From the NCBI GenBank assembly GCA_001510575.1, contig LNGK01000004.1:4028667-4092666 (forward strand): 64,000 nucleotides of DNA. Direction: 5' to 3'. The DNA is from Knoxdaviesia capensis (lineage: Eukaryota; Ascomycota; Sordariomycetes; Microascales; Gondwanamycetaceae). This document shows, piece after piece, positions 37,662 through 48,728 of the stretch. A program made the translations under genes and the position numbers. The notes under the pieces were generated by a model. It was given only the letters and a program-made list of their open reading frames with translations, was not told where the DNA came from and searched no databases. Numbering within the stretch: the stretch's first letter is position 1; every line of letters starts with the position of its first letter.

Positions 37662-40600
37662 ATGGCGGCCGATTCGTTGTTCCGCGCTCTGCGCATGTCC
37701 TACCGGGAAACCCCCGAGTCGGGCTTCTGGGGAGAGAAGACATCTACCCTGAATTTCTGTGAAGAGGTCAGTTTTCCCCCTCGTCCTGTTGGTCTGTCTG
37801 GTTGCGTCACCAAACGTTTGCGTGCTATGGGTAGCGTGAACAACGCTTTTTTTTTTCTTTTTTCTTTTTTCTTCTGCGCTGGTGGTGTTGTTGGAGGGGC
37901 TCTTAATCTCTCCGGCGCAAGATCTCCGAGACCGACAGCATGGCGATGATCGCAATACGAGGGGGACACAAGAGACCAGCGCAAGTCCAGATGACCAAGC
38001 TCGTATTTGCATTTTGGAAGATCGGAACCGTCTTTCAAAAAATCGGTCTGGTCTAGGTCAATTGGCATTAATACTTGTTTCCCCTGCCGGCGTTTGATGT
38101 CATCATGACTTTTTTCTCTCTTGCGCTTAGGGTTAAGCTAACATGGCAGCTCACCCCTGTTGGGGTTTTATTTCCGGTTTAGGACTATGTGATTTCGCAT
38201 TATTGCGCCGAGGTTTGCAATGTGAGTCTCCGAATTTATTCTGCTTTCACCGAATCGCCGACGATGTGCTCGCCTTTCGGTCTCGGTCGGGGTTTTAGGT
38301 GCTTTCACCGTGAATATCAGGGATTAACGAGTCCGGACTTCTCTTTCTTTGTTTTTTTCTCTTTAGACATTGACGAATCTGATGTTCCTTTTCTTGGGGT
38401 ACAAGGGAGCTGTCCACTGTATCCGCCAAAATCACCCGCGATGGTACCTTGCGTCGTTTCTCGCCTTTACCGTGGTAGGGTTAGGGTCTATGGCCTTCCA
38501 CGCGACTCTGAAGTGTAAGTGCTCTCGCTCTCACATGCTTCGTAGAATGTGCTAGAGGGTATAGTGTACGGAAGTCGGAAACCAAAAGATCCAAAGCCGT
38601 GTTTAACATCGTTGTCGTCACCGTCGCGTTGCTACGCGTGTCTTTTTTCCCTCTCTTTTTCCTACTTAGACGAGATGCAGCTTGTTGATGAGCTGTCAAT
38701 GATCTACGCAACATGCATCATGTTCTGCGCAACATATGGCTACCAGATGTCGACTCTAGCTCAAACCGGCCTGGCCTTGGCTATGGGCGGCCTGGCTGGT
38801 TTTATCACCGTAAGTTGGCTTTTTTCTTGCTTCTCTTTGCTTGTTCTCTCCCTGTCTTGTGTCCCCTGTTGTGTGTCGACTCCTCCAAGCACATCTCCTG
38901 CAGTATCATTGCACTGCAGCAAGACCAGGTCTCGTGTATAGATAGCTGGCTGTACGAGGAGATGCAACACCAGAAATATTGTGGCCAATCTCACGCATGC
39001 CATAGACCGTGCAAAACCCCACCGACCTATCCAATAGCCATTGGAGAGAGTGCTGTGCTGTGCTGTGCGGTCCAAGGCGTGCAGATCAAGGCTGCCGGAT
39101 GCGTGTGCAGCTCTCGGAGGCCTTCCACCCTCCTTTGTCGTCCTTTTTTATGCCATCGTACGTGACATACGGCACTGTCGATTGGCACCTGTGCCACGCA
39201 CACTCGTGTCTGTGGACGAAGAGAGTGAGAGGAAAAAGAAAAGGACAGAGCAGCAGTGCACGGCACCACCTCTACACTGCATATTGAGGAAAGCCTGGAC
39301 AAAGCCAGCGAATGGCCTGACTTTCTGGTCGAGAAATCGGGGCTCACGACCAACATCCGAAACATGTACTTGAATTGCACAGCGTGATACTGATTGGCCG
39401 TTATGCCGTTTGCCTGCGTGGGCCTTTTCTTTTCTCTTTTTTCTTCTTGCTCTCTTTCTAGGTGTACTACTACATTACCAAGAACCCAGTTTTCCACCAG
39501 GTGGCGTATGCGGCTCTGATGTCTAGCGTGGTCTTCCGAGCCATGTATGTCATGGAGTGCCGTCTCCGGCCCGCTCTTCGCGTGCGATCCTCGCAGCGCG
39601 CGGAAGGGATGGTCAACACTATGTGGCTGCTGGTGGCCAACGGTAAGAGACTTCCCCCACCCCTCATCCTCCCCACAGAAATGCTCATCTTGTGGTGATG
39701 GTCAGACATGTAGAGAGAGAGAGGAGTGAAGAGGATCTGAAGTGAGGCTTCTCGAGAGTTGTGGTCAGTCACAACTACTCACAAGGTGTGGGTGGTGAAA
39801 AGACTGGAGACCCAATCCTCGACCAACAGGAGTCTTTCATTTTTTTGAGACACAACCTTCTCTCTCTACAGCGTCCTTTCTCTACGCCGTCCGTGGCTAT
39901 GTCCTCTCCGTCTCTCCTAGACACATGGACCGGACTGGGACGCCACCTTATCTTCGGGCAACACAGCCAGAACAACGTTCTCGCACGCTTGGACATTTTC
40001 TTCCTTTTTTTGCACTTTGAACTAACCATCGTACAACGTCGTGCGGGACTATCTCTGGCGTGATGTTTAGGAGTCGGCATTTTTCTCCTTGGTTTCTTCC
40101 TCTGGTCGATGGAGAATATCTTCTGCAACCAGCTCCGGGAGGCTCGCAGATGGCTTGGGCTGCCGTGGGCGTTTGTGCTTGAGGGACACGGTTGGTGGCA
40201 CTTGATGACAGGCCTAGGTGAGACACTTCCGGCTCTTCCCTTTCGTTTTGCACACACACACACACACACACACTCTCTCTCTCCGTTTCTCCTCGTCGTC
40301 GTCCTCCTCCTATTGCATCCTGCATGTCTTTTCTCTTTCTCTTCTCTGTCTGGGCCCCCTTTTCTCCCCCACCCACCACATCCGGGCCTTTGGATGTGGA
40401 AAGTCCGGGCAGTCGTCATCGGGTCTTGGCTCTGAAACAAGAGAGACACCAGCGAAAGAACAGGGCAAAGACACACCAGGCATATGAGAGAAGAGAAAGG
40501 ACAGATAAGCGGGATGCATATGCAGCACAGGGATTTTTTTATTCTTATATCTGGTGCAGGGCTGAAGAAAAAGAAGAAAAGAAAATACTGACATGTGACA

Positions 40601-40788
40601 CGTCCTGTGGACATTTTCTCTCCCCTTTTGCAGGCGCTTACATTCAGATCGTCTGGGGCATCTGGCTGCGGCGCTGCCTGGACGGCCAGGAGTCCGAGTA
40701 CACTCTTGTGTGGCCGTCGCTGTTCTCGCTGCCGCGGGTTGATAAGGTTGCCCAGCAGAAGTCCCCGGTGCTGGAAGCGAAGAAGTGA
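37662..40788 (+). CDS. Alkaline ceramidase (ACER/YPC1/YDC1 family)
   Basis: Seven exons: 37662-37766, 38183-38221, 38367-38514, 38670-38809, 39462-39642, 40071-40217 and 40634-40788. They sum to 915 nt, 304 residues. All introns have GTNAG donors and YAG acceptors. The product hydrolyses ceramide (phytoceramide or dihydroceramide) to a long-chain base and a fatty acid in the ER or Golgi membrane. The family landmarks are all present: NFCEEDYV near residue 32, GSMAFHATL with zinc ligand H93, D104 in QLVDE, and HGWWH with H244 and H248; the 11-residue H-D spacing and H-x3-H spacing match human ACER3. About seven hydrophobic helices are expected and visible. Exon 2 is only 39 nt. Four of the six introns exceed 400 nt (416, 652, 428, 416), far longer than others in the window; the remaining two are 145 and 155 nt. 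The short C-terminal tail is charged (KKs). Confidence 0.92.
38810..39461 (+). other. 652-nt intron 4 of the ceramidase gene
   Basis: The longest intron in the window. It contains GTGCT-type short repeats near 39053-39068 and stop codons in all sense frames, and has a normal GTAAGT donor and CTAG acceptor. No nested gene or structured RNA was recognised by eye. Confidence 0.6.
40251..40281. repeat. (CA)n(CT)n microsatellite in ceramidase intron 6
   Basis: About 11 CA units followed directly by CT units, inside the intron 40218-40633. Confidence 0.9.
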
Positions 40789-41969
40789 TTTCCGCCGCCT
40801 CGAAACCATGCCCATCCCATCTCTTTGCGGTGGTTCCCGTCGGAGAGTTATATTGACTTTCTCGACGGTGGCCGTGAGCAAGAGAGAAACTTGGGCAGTG
40901 GCCCTCGGGCGAATAAGCAACAGCATTTCCAGCCTGCTGGCACCGACGGGGGAGAGGGAGGGAGTGACTGGCCAGGCCGTCTTCCGGACTTGTCATATTT
41001 GCATACCCATCATCATCATCGTCATCATCCGCGCCCTCCCTCCCTCTCCCAAAGAGGCATATGGAACCGCAGGGTTCATTGTCCTGTTGGAGGTTTAAGG
41101 CAACGACGATTACGCGCCGGGGGAGGGCAGGTTTGGAGACGAGTCCCAGACTTTTGAGATGCTCGGCGGAGGTCAGGACAAGCCTCGCAGCGAGAGAGAA
41201 ACGAGACGTTGGTGGAGGGCGAGATATGCAGGTAACAAGTCAGTAGAAGAGGCCAACGGTGTGTGAGACAGGAAAAAAACAAAAAGAAACCGGAAAGAAA
41301 CATTCTCTCATCGCCCCCCCAAATGGGCGGTGTTTTCTTTGCTGCCTTTTGCAAGATGGACGACCAACGATAGACTGGAAAGACCCGGGGGAGGGAGATG
41401 CAGCCATGCATACATCGTTTGCTTAGACCGGATACACCGAATACCTAGAGAGTTCCCAACAGAACAGATACACGCATACACAGATACTCAGCATTTTTAT
41501 CAAGGCGAAACAGGAAATCACGGGAAATGCAAGACTGGGTCCAGGGCTGATAGACTAGAAAACACGATCTTTATCCGAAATCTTCTTGCCATGCTGTGTG
41601 CTTTCACCGATGACTCCATGTAACTTGGAAGCCATCACGGCCTGACCTGTCGTTGGATGTTGCGTGGTCTGCGATCTGGGCAGACAGCAGAGTGTGGCAG
41701 TCCGTCAAACCGGCCGGCCTGCATATGCAGCGAGCAATTGGGCATCATTTGCCGTCCACACGGAACCGGAACATCGGCGAGGGCGAGAACCAGAAAGACA
41801 GCACACAGGTAAGCAGGGCACAAACTTCATGAAAGCATGCAGGGTGCGGAAAGGGGTTAGACTGCTCAGTTTCTATGGAAGGGGATATACGGTATAGAGC
41901 TCGTTGTATGTCCGAGTGTGAGAGAGATCGTGGTGGTGGTGGTGGCTGATGTCACCATGTTGGAATTTG

Positions 41970-41989
41970 AAAAAAAAAAAAAAAAAAAA
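41970..41989. repeat. 20-nt poly-A tract
   Basis: A run of 20 A on the plus strand, followed at 42039 and 42050 by further A-rich runs. No retroelement-like sequence or target-site duplication was seen next to it. Confidence 0.85.
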
Positions 41990-42919
41990 GGTTCTCGAAC
42001 CCACTTGGAATTGACAACGCACCACGCATCAAAAGGAAAAAAAAACAGAAAAAAAAAGACACACACACACACCTGTTTGTCCTGCATGAGTAGTAGCTGG
42101 GGAGATCTTGGCAAATTCCTTTTTTGGGCTCTGTCGGTATATTGGATTTTGCGTGTACTTACACATAGCCAAGCTCATATACATACTTGCAGTCTCCTGT
42201 ACATATCTGAAGAGAACCGAGTGAGCGAGAAAGAGTGTGTGGAGAGCCCGACGGACTTTTTGGGGTGGGTGTGTGCGGGTGTGTGTGTGTGGGCTGGTTG
42301 GGTAGCAATGAGTAGGGCAAGCGAACGACTAGACAGTGCGGTTGAAAAAAAAAAAACCGCACTTGTGCCTGAAAAAATTTGAGAAAAAACGGGAAATAAA
42401 AACAGTTGGGCCATGCCACCCTCTCGGATATGACTTGCTGGCCGGCGATGTGTTGTTCGTTGGAATTAACCTGTGTGTGGGACGTTTTCGGAAGCTTGGG
42501 GGTGAGTTGGGGTTCCGGGCCCGGGTCGTCGGAGAGGGGAGAGAGGATCGGGAGGAAAAGGACTAGGGCGTCCGAAGAGGGCAGTCGCTTATTATATGGA
42601 TATTTTTTTCTTTTCTTTTTTGGTGATAGACGAACGTCGGAGGTACAGGACAGCCCTGTTCTGCCTCGGGAGCAGGGCTTGTGGCAGGTCTGTTGGGTGC
42701 CAACGGGAATGAGTATGATAGAAGGTGCATGAGTGAGTGAGTGAGTGATAGACAGAGCTTGAAGACTTTCAGAGCCACAATGAGGCTTTTCATTGAGTGT
42801 ACCGAAAAAAGGAGAGAGAAGAAAAGAAAAAAGAGAAAAACGCCACGCTTTACCCACCATCACCATCCATCGACACGTATATCTGCATCTACGAACCCAC
42901 ACCCTCTCAGACGCCAACC

Positions 42920-42942
42920 CACCACACCACACCACACCACAC
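42920..42942. repeat. (ACACC)n short tandem repeat
   Basis: Four to five copies of a 5-nt ACACC unit on the plus strand in the gene-free stretch. Confidence 0.85.
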
Positions 42943-45900
42943 AGAACCGCCAACTACACACCGCCACCACCGGTTTGGGGGAGGGGGGCACAGTAACGGG
43001 ACAGCACACACTTGGGAGAAGTTGTTTTGAACAGGAACCCAAAGGAACCAAAAAAACCTAACCAAGGACGCAGGAAGCGAAGTAATGCCAACGCAGGCCC
43101 TCACACACCACCAGCGCTGGATTTGGTTTGGCGTGGTGTGTTGGTGTCGGCACAGTTGTGAGGAAAATGCAACTGTGGCAGACTTGAAAACACAACGCTG
43201 ACAACTAACCGTTGGCGGCGGCAGCGCCCAGTTGTGACGGTGGTGTGGTGGTTGGAGGTGCCCAATACTGGTATCCCCTGGTGCGGGAGGCGGGAGTTGG
43301 CTTCGTTTTTAGACCCGGAGGAGGCCGGCTGGGCCGGGATTGCAGCCCTATCAGCGTGTTCGCATGCTATTACGGCCGGGGGAGAGTGGGAGACCAGAAT
43401 GGAGTTGAGAGGGCAACGGTGTTTATTTCTCTCTCTCTCTCTCTCTGTCTCCTGTATTCTTTCTTAACCCACAACCTGGTGATACCGTGACCAACTTCAC
43501 CGCCGCCGGATCTGGTCCCCTGCGCAAAATGAGGCTATACAAGGAGCGTGCAGCTTTTGGTGGAGTTAGTTGACTGCTGTTCAGCTCGACACGCGGGGAC
43601 CGGGGTTAGTGGTGATAGTGGCAGACGCTCTTAGTGTTGGTTCAAGAGCTGCAGGCTGAACTTCAGAGTATATCGACGGAGTAGATAGACAAGAGAAACG
43701 GTCCCGAGGAAGTGCGTCTGCTTCAGCCGGTGCTCCGGCCATCGGTACCCATCTGCCCAGCCTGCACCAGTGGAGTACATGCTTCTTACGTCCAGCCTGC
43801 ATCATGTCCCTGCACTGCACACCACTCAACTTTGAACGGCCACTCGTCTATTCTGTACCTTACCTAGTTCTTCTTCCTTGATACTTCGGTAGTCCCGGCG
43901 TTTGGCCTCGCAAGAAAGTGGTAGGGCCCTGCTTCCTCCGGCGTTGTTCGTTTGTGTGCATGTCGTGTCTTCCGCTGTTTTGCAACAAACCCTGCCTTAC
44001 AGGACATATCAAAGCGGCGGAAGACTGCTGGCCGTTGTTTCAGACACCAAGCCCAGATTCTTTTTTATTTTTACTATTTCTCTACTGAACTGGGAATCAA
44101 ATCCTGAACAGCCCAGTGGGATGCGTTCCAGGAATCTATCGGTGTTTGTTTTCCGCGGCTGGTTGGATTCCTCCGGCTTCACCGCCAATTGGCTTCGACG
44201 CCAGCCTAATGCACACTCCCCCCATATACTTACCGGATTTCTGATATGTCGGTCGTTTCCCTTCGAGTGATGATTGGGCTGGTCTTCTTCCCCACCCTTT
44301 TTCCGTGTTGCTGCTGCTGCTTCTTCTTTTCCTGCAGTTTTGGGCTTGATATTTTCTTGTGCGGTTCCCCTCTGACCGCATAACCAGAGAGACGAATTGC
44401 CATTTGGGTGGAAATGGCAAACAACAATCCATAGCACACATAATGCAGACTGAAGATCCTGCATATGCAGGCTGGTGCCGTGTTGCAAGGCCCGCCACAG
44501 ATGTGGTGAAATTCCTGCTCTTTGGATGTGTGTGTGCTGTGGGTGCCGCTAATGTGGGAGAAATGCCACCCTCCATCTTTTTCGGTCTTTTTTTTTTCTT
44601 GAAGTTTTTGCGGTGCAGGAGGAAGAAGCCCTCATGGTTTTGTGGGTGGTGCTCACATATCTGACGGGGGATTTTTTTTTGTGCGTCGTCGTCGAAGCGG
44701 AGGAACATTGGTGGTGGAGGATGACTGACAGAGGATTGACGTTAACAAGGAGACTCAAAGAACCGAGGACTGACCAGACAGCACAAGTTTCGAACGCAGA
44801 CAAATAGAGAGGAGCTGTGGATTTATACTTATCCCCTCCCACAAAAGGAACCGAAACAAAACTGCGAGCCCCCCCCCTGCCAACTAACCCTTCCCGATGA
44901 TCGGCGGTGAACCCGGGCCCATCCCTCCGATACCCGGAAAAAAAAAGAGCCCTCCCCTTGCGTCCTCCCTCGTCTTTTTATCTCCCATTCTACATTTTTT
45001 GTTCTTCTTTTTTTCTGCACACATACCTCAAAAGCCTGAAGTCGACATAGTAAGTACAGAACGCCCAACATAATCACTCATCTTTTGACTCCGCCGCCCT
45101 CCCCTCCCCCTCCAAAAAATGGGCGCAGGAGGAACAATTACTATCTATTTATGTGGCCAGTTCTGCCACGTGTCAAGGCACATCCTCCAAAAAAAGACCA
45201 CCGACAGATGAAGGCCGTAGATCAGGAAAATACGCACACAAGAGACTCGACAGAGAGAGAGGAATGGACAGAAAACAGAGCGAGAGAGAGAGAAACAGAG
45301 AGCGGCCCACGACTTGTCGTTTATCAATCAACGGGTGCGTGCCCACTCCCAACACCAGACCCAAAACAGACGCACCAGGGTTGCGCCGCTACGCCTTCCT
45401 GGTTTTTGCCAGCACATCAACGGCGGGCACTCCTTGTTGTTTTCCTATCTGCGCTGGAATGATGATGATGGCATCCCGCTCTCTCGTTTAACAAACCTTT
45501 TCGAACCATGCACACGCACTCTCTGGATGCAACCCTGGGGAGGAGGGAAATAAACAGATTCCTCTGCTTAAAAACTGTTCTGGTGGCGTGCATGGTACCT
45601 ATCATGCAATATCATGGATGCACCTGTATATGCAGCTTGTCCCTTAGCCTGTGCATACACCAAGCAAAAATGCCATCAGAAAAACAACCTGATGCGTGTA
45701 GGTCTGTCTGGGCTTTTGCTCCTCTCTGTTCCCAGCCAATGCCTTCTCCTGGGGTGTGTTTGGTCTTATATATCTAGTCTCCGAGAAACCGGAATCACTG
45801 CCTTTTTTCCTTTTCCCTCGTTTTTGCCCCCGTTGCTCCGATGATCTGTCCTGAGATCAGACCTACAAGGCGCACGGCATAGCGCCCGTGATACACCACC

Positions 45901-47301
45901 GGAAAGTCGAAGTGTGTGTGTGTCCTATATCTCTTCCCCAGTAATGCTGTTCCAGATGGTCCCCATTGTCCTCCTGTCTCTCCCGTCCTTGTCCTTGTCC
46001 TTGTCCTTCCCGCCACTATGTTCCGAGATTTCTCACTTACACACACACACACACCTCCTCTTCGCTCCTAGGGAGGGGATCCCTACTGCTTCTCTCTCGT
46101 TTCCCTTTCTCTGGTAGCCAGCCCAGCCCATCCCCACATGTTAAACTTCCCCACCCTCCTCCTCTCTTAACCCCCCCTTTTCAGATATCAGGATTTCATC
46201 CAGTCTTGACCGATATATAAAAAGACGTATCATCCCTACCCACCATATGCACCCATCCCAGCCCACCTTTTTCGACGTCACTCCTACACCCCTCCCCCCC
46301 TCCCTCGCTCTTATACATCCCCTTCGTTTGTATTGAAGCTGTTCAGGGGACACGTGTAAAGCGCCTTTCCTCTTATGAAAGGTCCAGGCATCGTCATATA
46401 TAGCACTGCCAACTATGCATCTGAACTACGCACTTATACGCTACTGTCTGTGACAACTCTCTCATCCACGTCTCACTTCTCGTCTGCATCCTCTGACAAC
46501 AAAACTTTCCATACATGTATGTCTATGCATGCTGGCCGTTCAGCTCGTCTGCTCCTTCGTGCTAGCATCTCGTGTGTGCAACTGCCGTCCGTCCCTCTTG
46601 TGCCTATATATATCGCCTACTGTTCATCACAGCTGTGATCAAAATGCCTGCGTGAACCCCTAGCAACGGGGCCGTTTATTTTATTTTATCTTATTTATCT
46701 CTATTTTTATGTTTTATGTTTTGTTGCCTCTGTTCCACTTGGTGTTCCTGTTCTGTTTCCCACTGGGCCACTTTGTGCTGGTCCAATCTGATACCGAGCT
46801 GGAAACAAACACATCTTATCCATGAATCGCTATTCTTCTTTTTCATATGGTCCACATCTTCACTCTCTGTCCTTCGTCCAGGTAAAACTGCCCTCAAGTA
46901 GCACTGCATAAGTCTGATACCGCACCTGCGAGGCCCTCCTCTCTTCGCCCCCTCCAAAGAACGATATACACAGCTGTGCACCGTCTCCGTTACCACCACC
47001 TCAACCATCGTCGTCCGGGTGGTGAGTGGCTCTTCACCCTGTGGCTCGAGCCCTTCGAGCACGACGTCCAGGCTGTTCTTTCGACCTCAGGAAATGCCAC
47101 GACTGACACGCCCCTCCGACCTTTCGCCCAACCCAGTTTCTCAGTACCCGACATAGCAGAGGCCCAGAGAGAGACTGGACCTTTTCCCGGCCTCTCACAC
47201 ACACTCTCGCGCTCGCTGTTGACAGTCCCATCCAGCCTCTCAACGGGGATAGACTCGCCAGCGCTCTTGCGCTCTTGCTCTGACTCACTCATTCCCACGA
47301 G

Positions 47302-47303
<2 letters not shown>

Positions 47304-47335
<32 letters not shown>
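47304..47335. repeat. (TC)n microsatellite
   Basis: Sixteen TC units on the plus strand, about 1.4 kb upstream of the zinc-finger gene's start codon and within its pyrimidine-rich upstream region. Confidence 0.95.
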
Positions 47336-47337
<2 letters not shown>

Positions 47338-48728
47338 GAACTCTGGCATTTCTCGGGTTGATGCCTAACTGCGGACGTGTCTGCCACCCCCGAATCATAT
47401 CCCAAGGGCCACCTCATCGCGTCTTATGTATGTATGTGGCCCTGACAGAGCGGTTGACGTCTTCCGACTGCTGCCTCCTGATCCCGTAACGTGAACCCTT
47501 ACTGCCCAGCCCTGCTTTTACGAAGCATCACCAGTCCCGGAGAGAAAGAGGGCCACTTTGGTATCGAGAGAGGGAAAACAACAAAAACAATCAAAAACCA
47601 CCTTGTCTCCACTTCTCTCTGCTCAGTCTTGCTGCCTCCACCTTCGTCCATTCTTGGTTTTTTTCTCGTTGCTTTCTCGCTGGCCCAGTCATATTGTTCT
47701 CCCCCTCTGCTTGTCTCGCGTCTGATTTGTTTCTGGTTGGGCGTTCGTACAGGCGGGCTCCGCTCTTTCGTGGAGGTCTTTGCTGCAAATACGGCGTGAA
47801 AGTGGCGATCTACCCTTTTTTCTTTTCTGCTGTTCTTTTCCTGTCCGTGACTCTGCTTTCGCAGCCGTCTCCGTGTTTGGGGGTTAGGACTCTATTCTGA
47901 ATCAGACAGCCTCGAGGGTCTTCCTGTTGATCTTTCCAGTTCTTTTCGGTCCCGGCCTCTCCATCCCCTTCTCGAGTCTCTCGTCGTCATCACGTCCTCC
48001 CTTACTTACACAGCACGCAGCCAGCCTCAGAAACCACTGGTGTCCAGTCACTCACCTGTATTTCCCTGCCCGCCTAGGGTTGCCAGACGTCTAACGCTTT
48101 CAATCGTTTTATTAGCTAGAACTCCGGCTGTGCCTTGTCGATAGGTACCAGAAACGTCTGAAAATCCCGTGGCAATATCTAACCGGGGCTAGCCAGCTTG
48201 TCCTGGCGTCTATCACCAACCATCAACACCACTGTCACCACTCACCGGCTGCGCCAGTCTTCCAGCCCCCGGTCACTAACCCATTACTTCAAATCCCATC
48301 TCATTTCTTTCCCTTCCCAGCTGTCCGCGCAACACTGTTTACATTCTGTTTTCAATATTCATTTTGCTTTGCTTGATTGGGCTCGTTCATCCCGGGGCAG
48401 GCTCGCCGCCGCCCCATTAAGATACCTAGACAGAACACCCTGTTTCATTGGCTTTCTTCGTGTAGACATAACAAATCATACATTGCCGTTATCACTGTAG
48501 CAGAACAGAGCACGTCTTTTCCCCCCTGGGAATGTGGATATTCCCATTCCTAACCTTCTTGTTGCTGCCAACCTTTGTCCCATCCACCTCCTCTTTTGTC
48601 TTGTCTTTCTAGATTCTCCCCCCCAAAGTCCGGCTTTCCAAACGACTATCCTCGGGCAAACCGAAAAAAGAAAAGATAAAAGCGGAAAAAGAGAAATACA
48701 GACACACGCCTGCGAAGATCCCAAGACC

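Larger units (their letters stand above)
40789..48728. other. 7.9 kb gene-free stretch upstream of the zinc-finger gene
   Basis: No frame here has coding bias or recognisable motifs on either strand. The first kilobase is likely ceramidase 3' UTR and flank. The rest holds a 20-nt poly-A at 41970-41989, (ACACC)n at 42920-42942, (GAGT)n at 42732-42749, (GTCCTT)n at 45987-46008, a (TC)n run at 47304-47335 and copies of a TGCATATGCAG motif (41720 and 44460, variant at 45625). From about 45800 the plus strand becomes persistently C/T-rich, which suggests an extended promoter and long leader for the zinc-finger gene. Confidence 0.5.

Noticed and set aside
38475..38488. TAGGGTTAGGGT telomere-like motif
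   Set aside because: It lies within ceramidase exon 3 and encodes conserved Val-Gly-Leu-Gly residues, so it is explained by coding sequence.
41970..42060. Poly-A tracts as a possible retroposon tail
   Set aside because: No upstream open frame, reverse-transcriptase trace or target-site duplication was found; A-runs are common throughout the window.
48534..48728. N-terminal extension of the zinc-finger frame upstream of 48729
   Set aside because: Composition matches the pyrimidine-rich leader, and the ATG at 48729 has a better context at the start of coding-like sequence.
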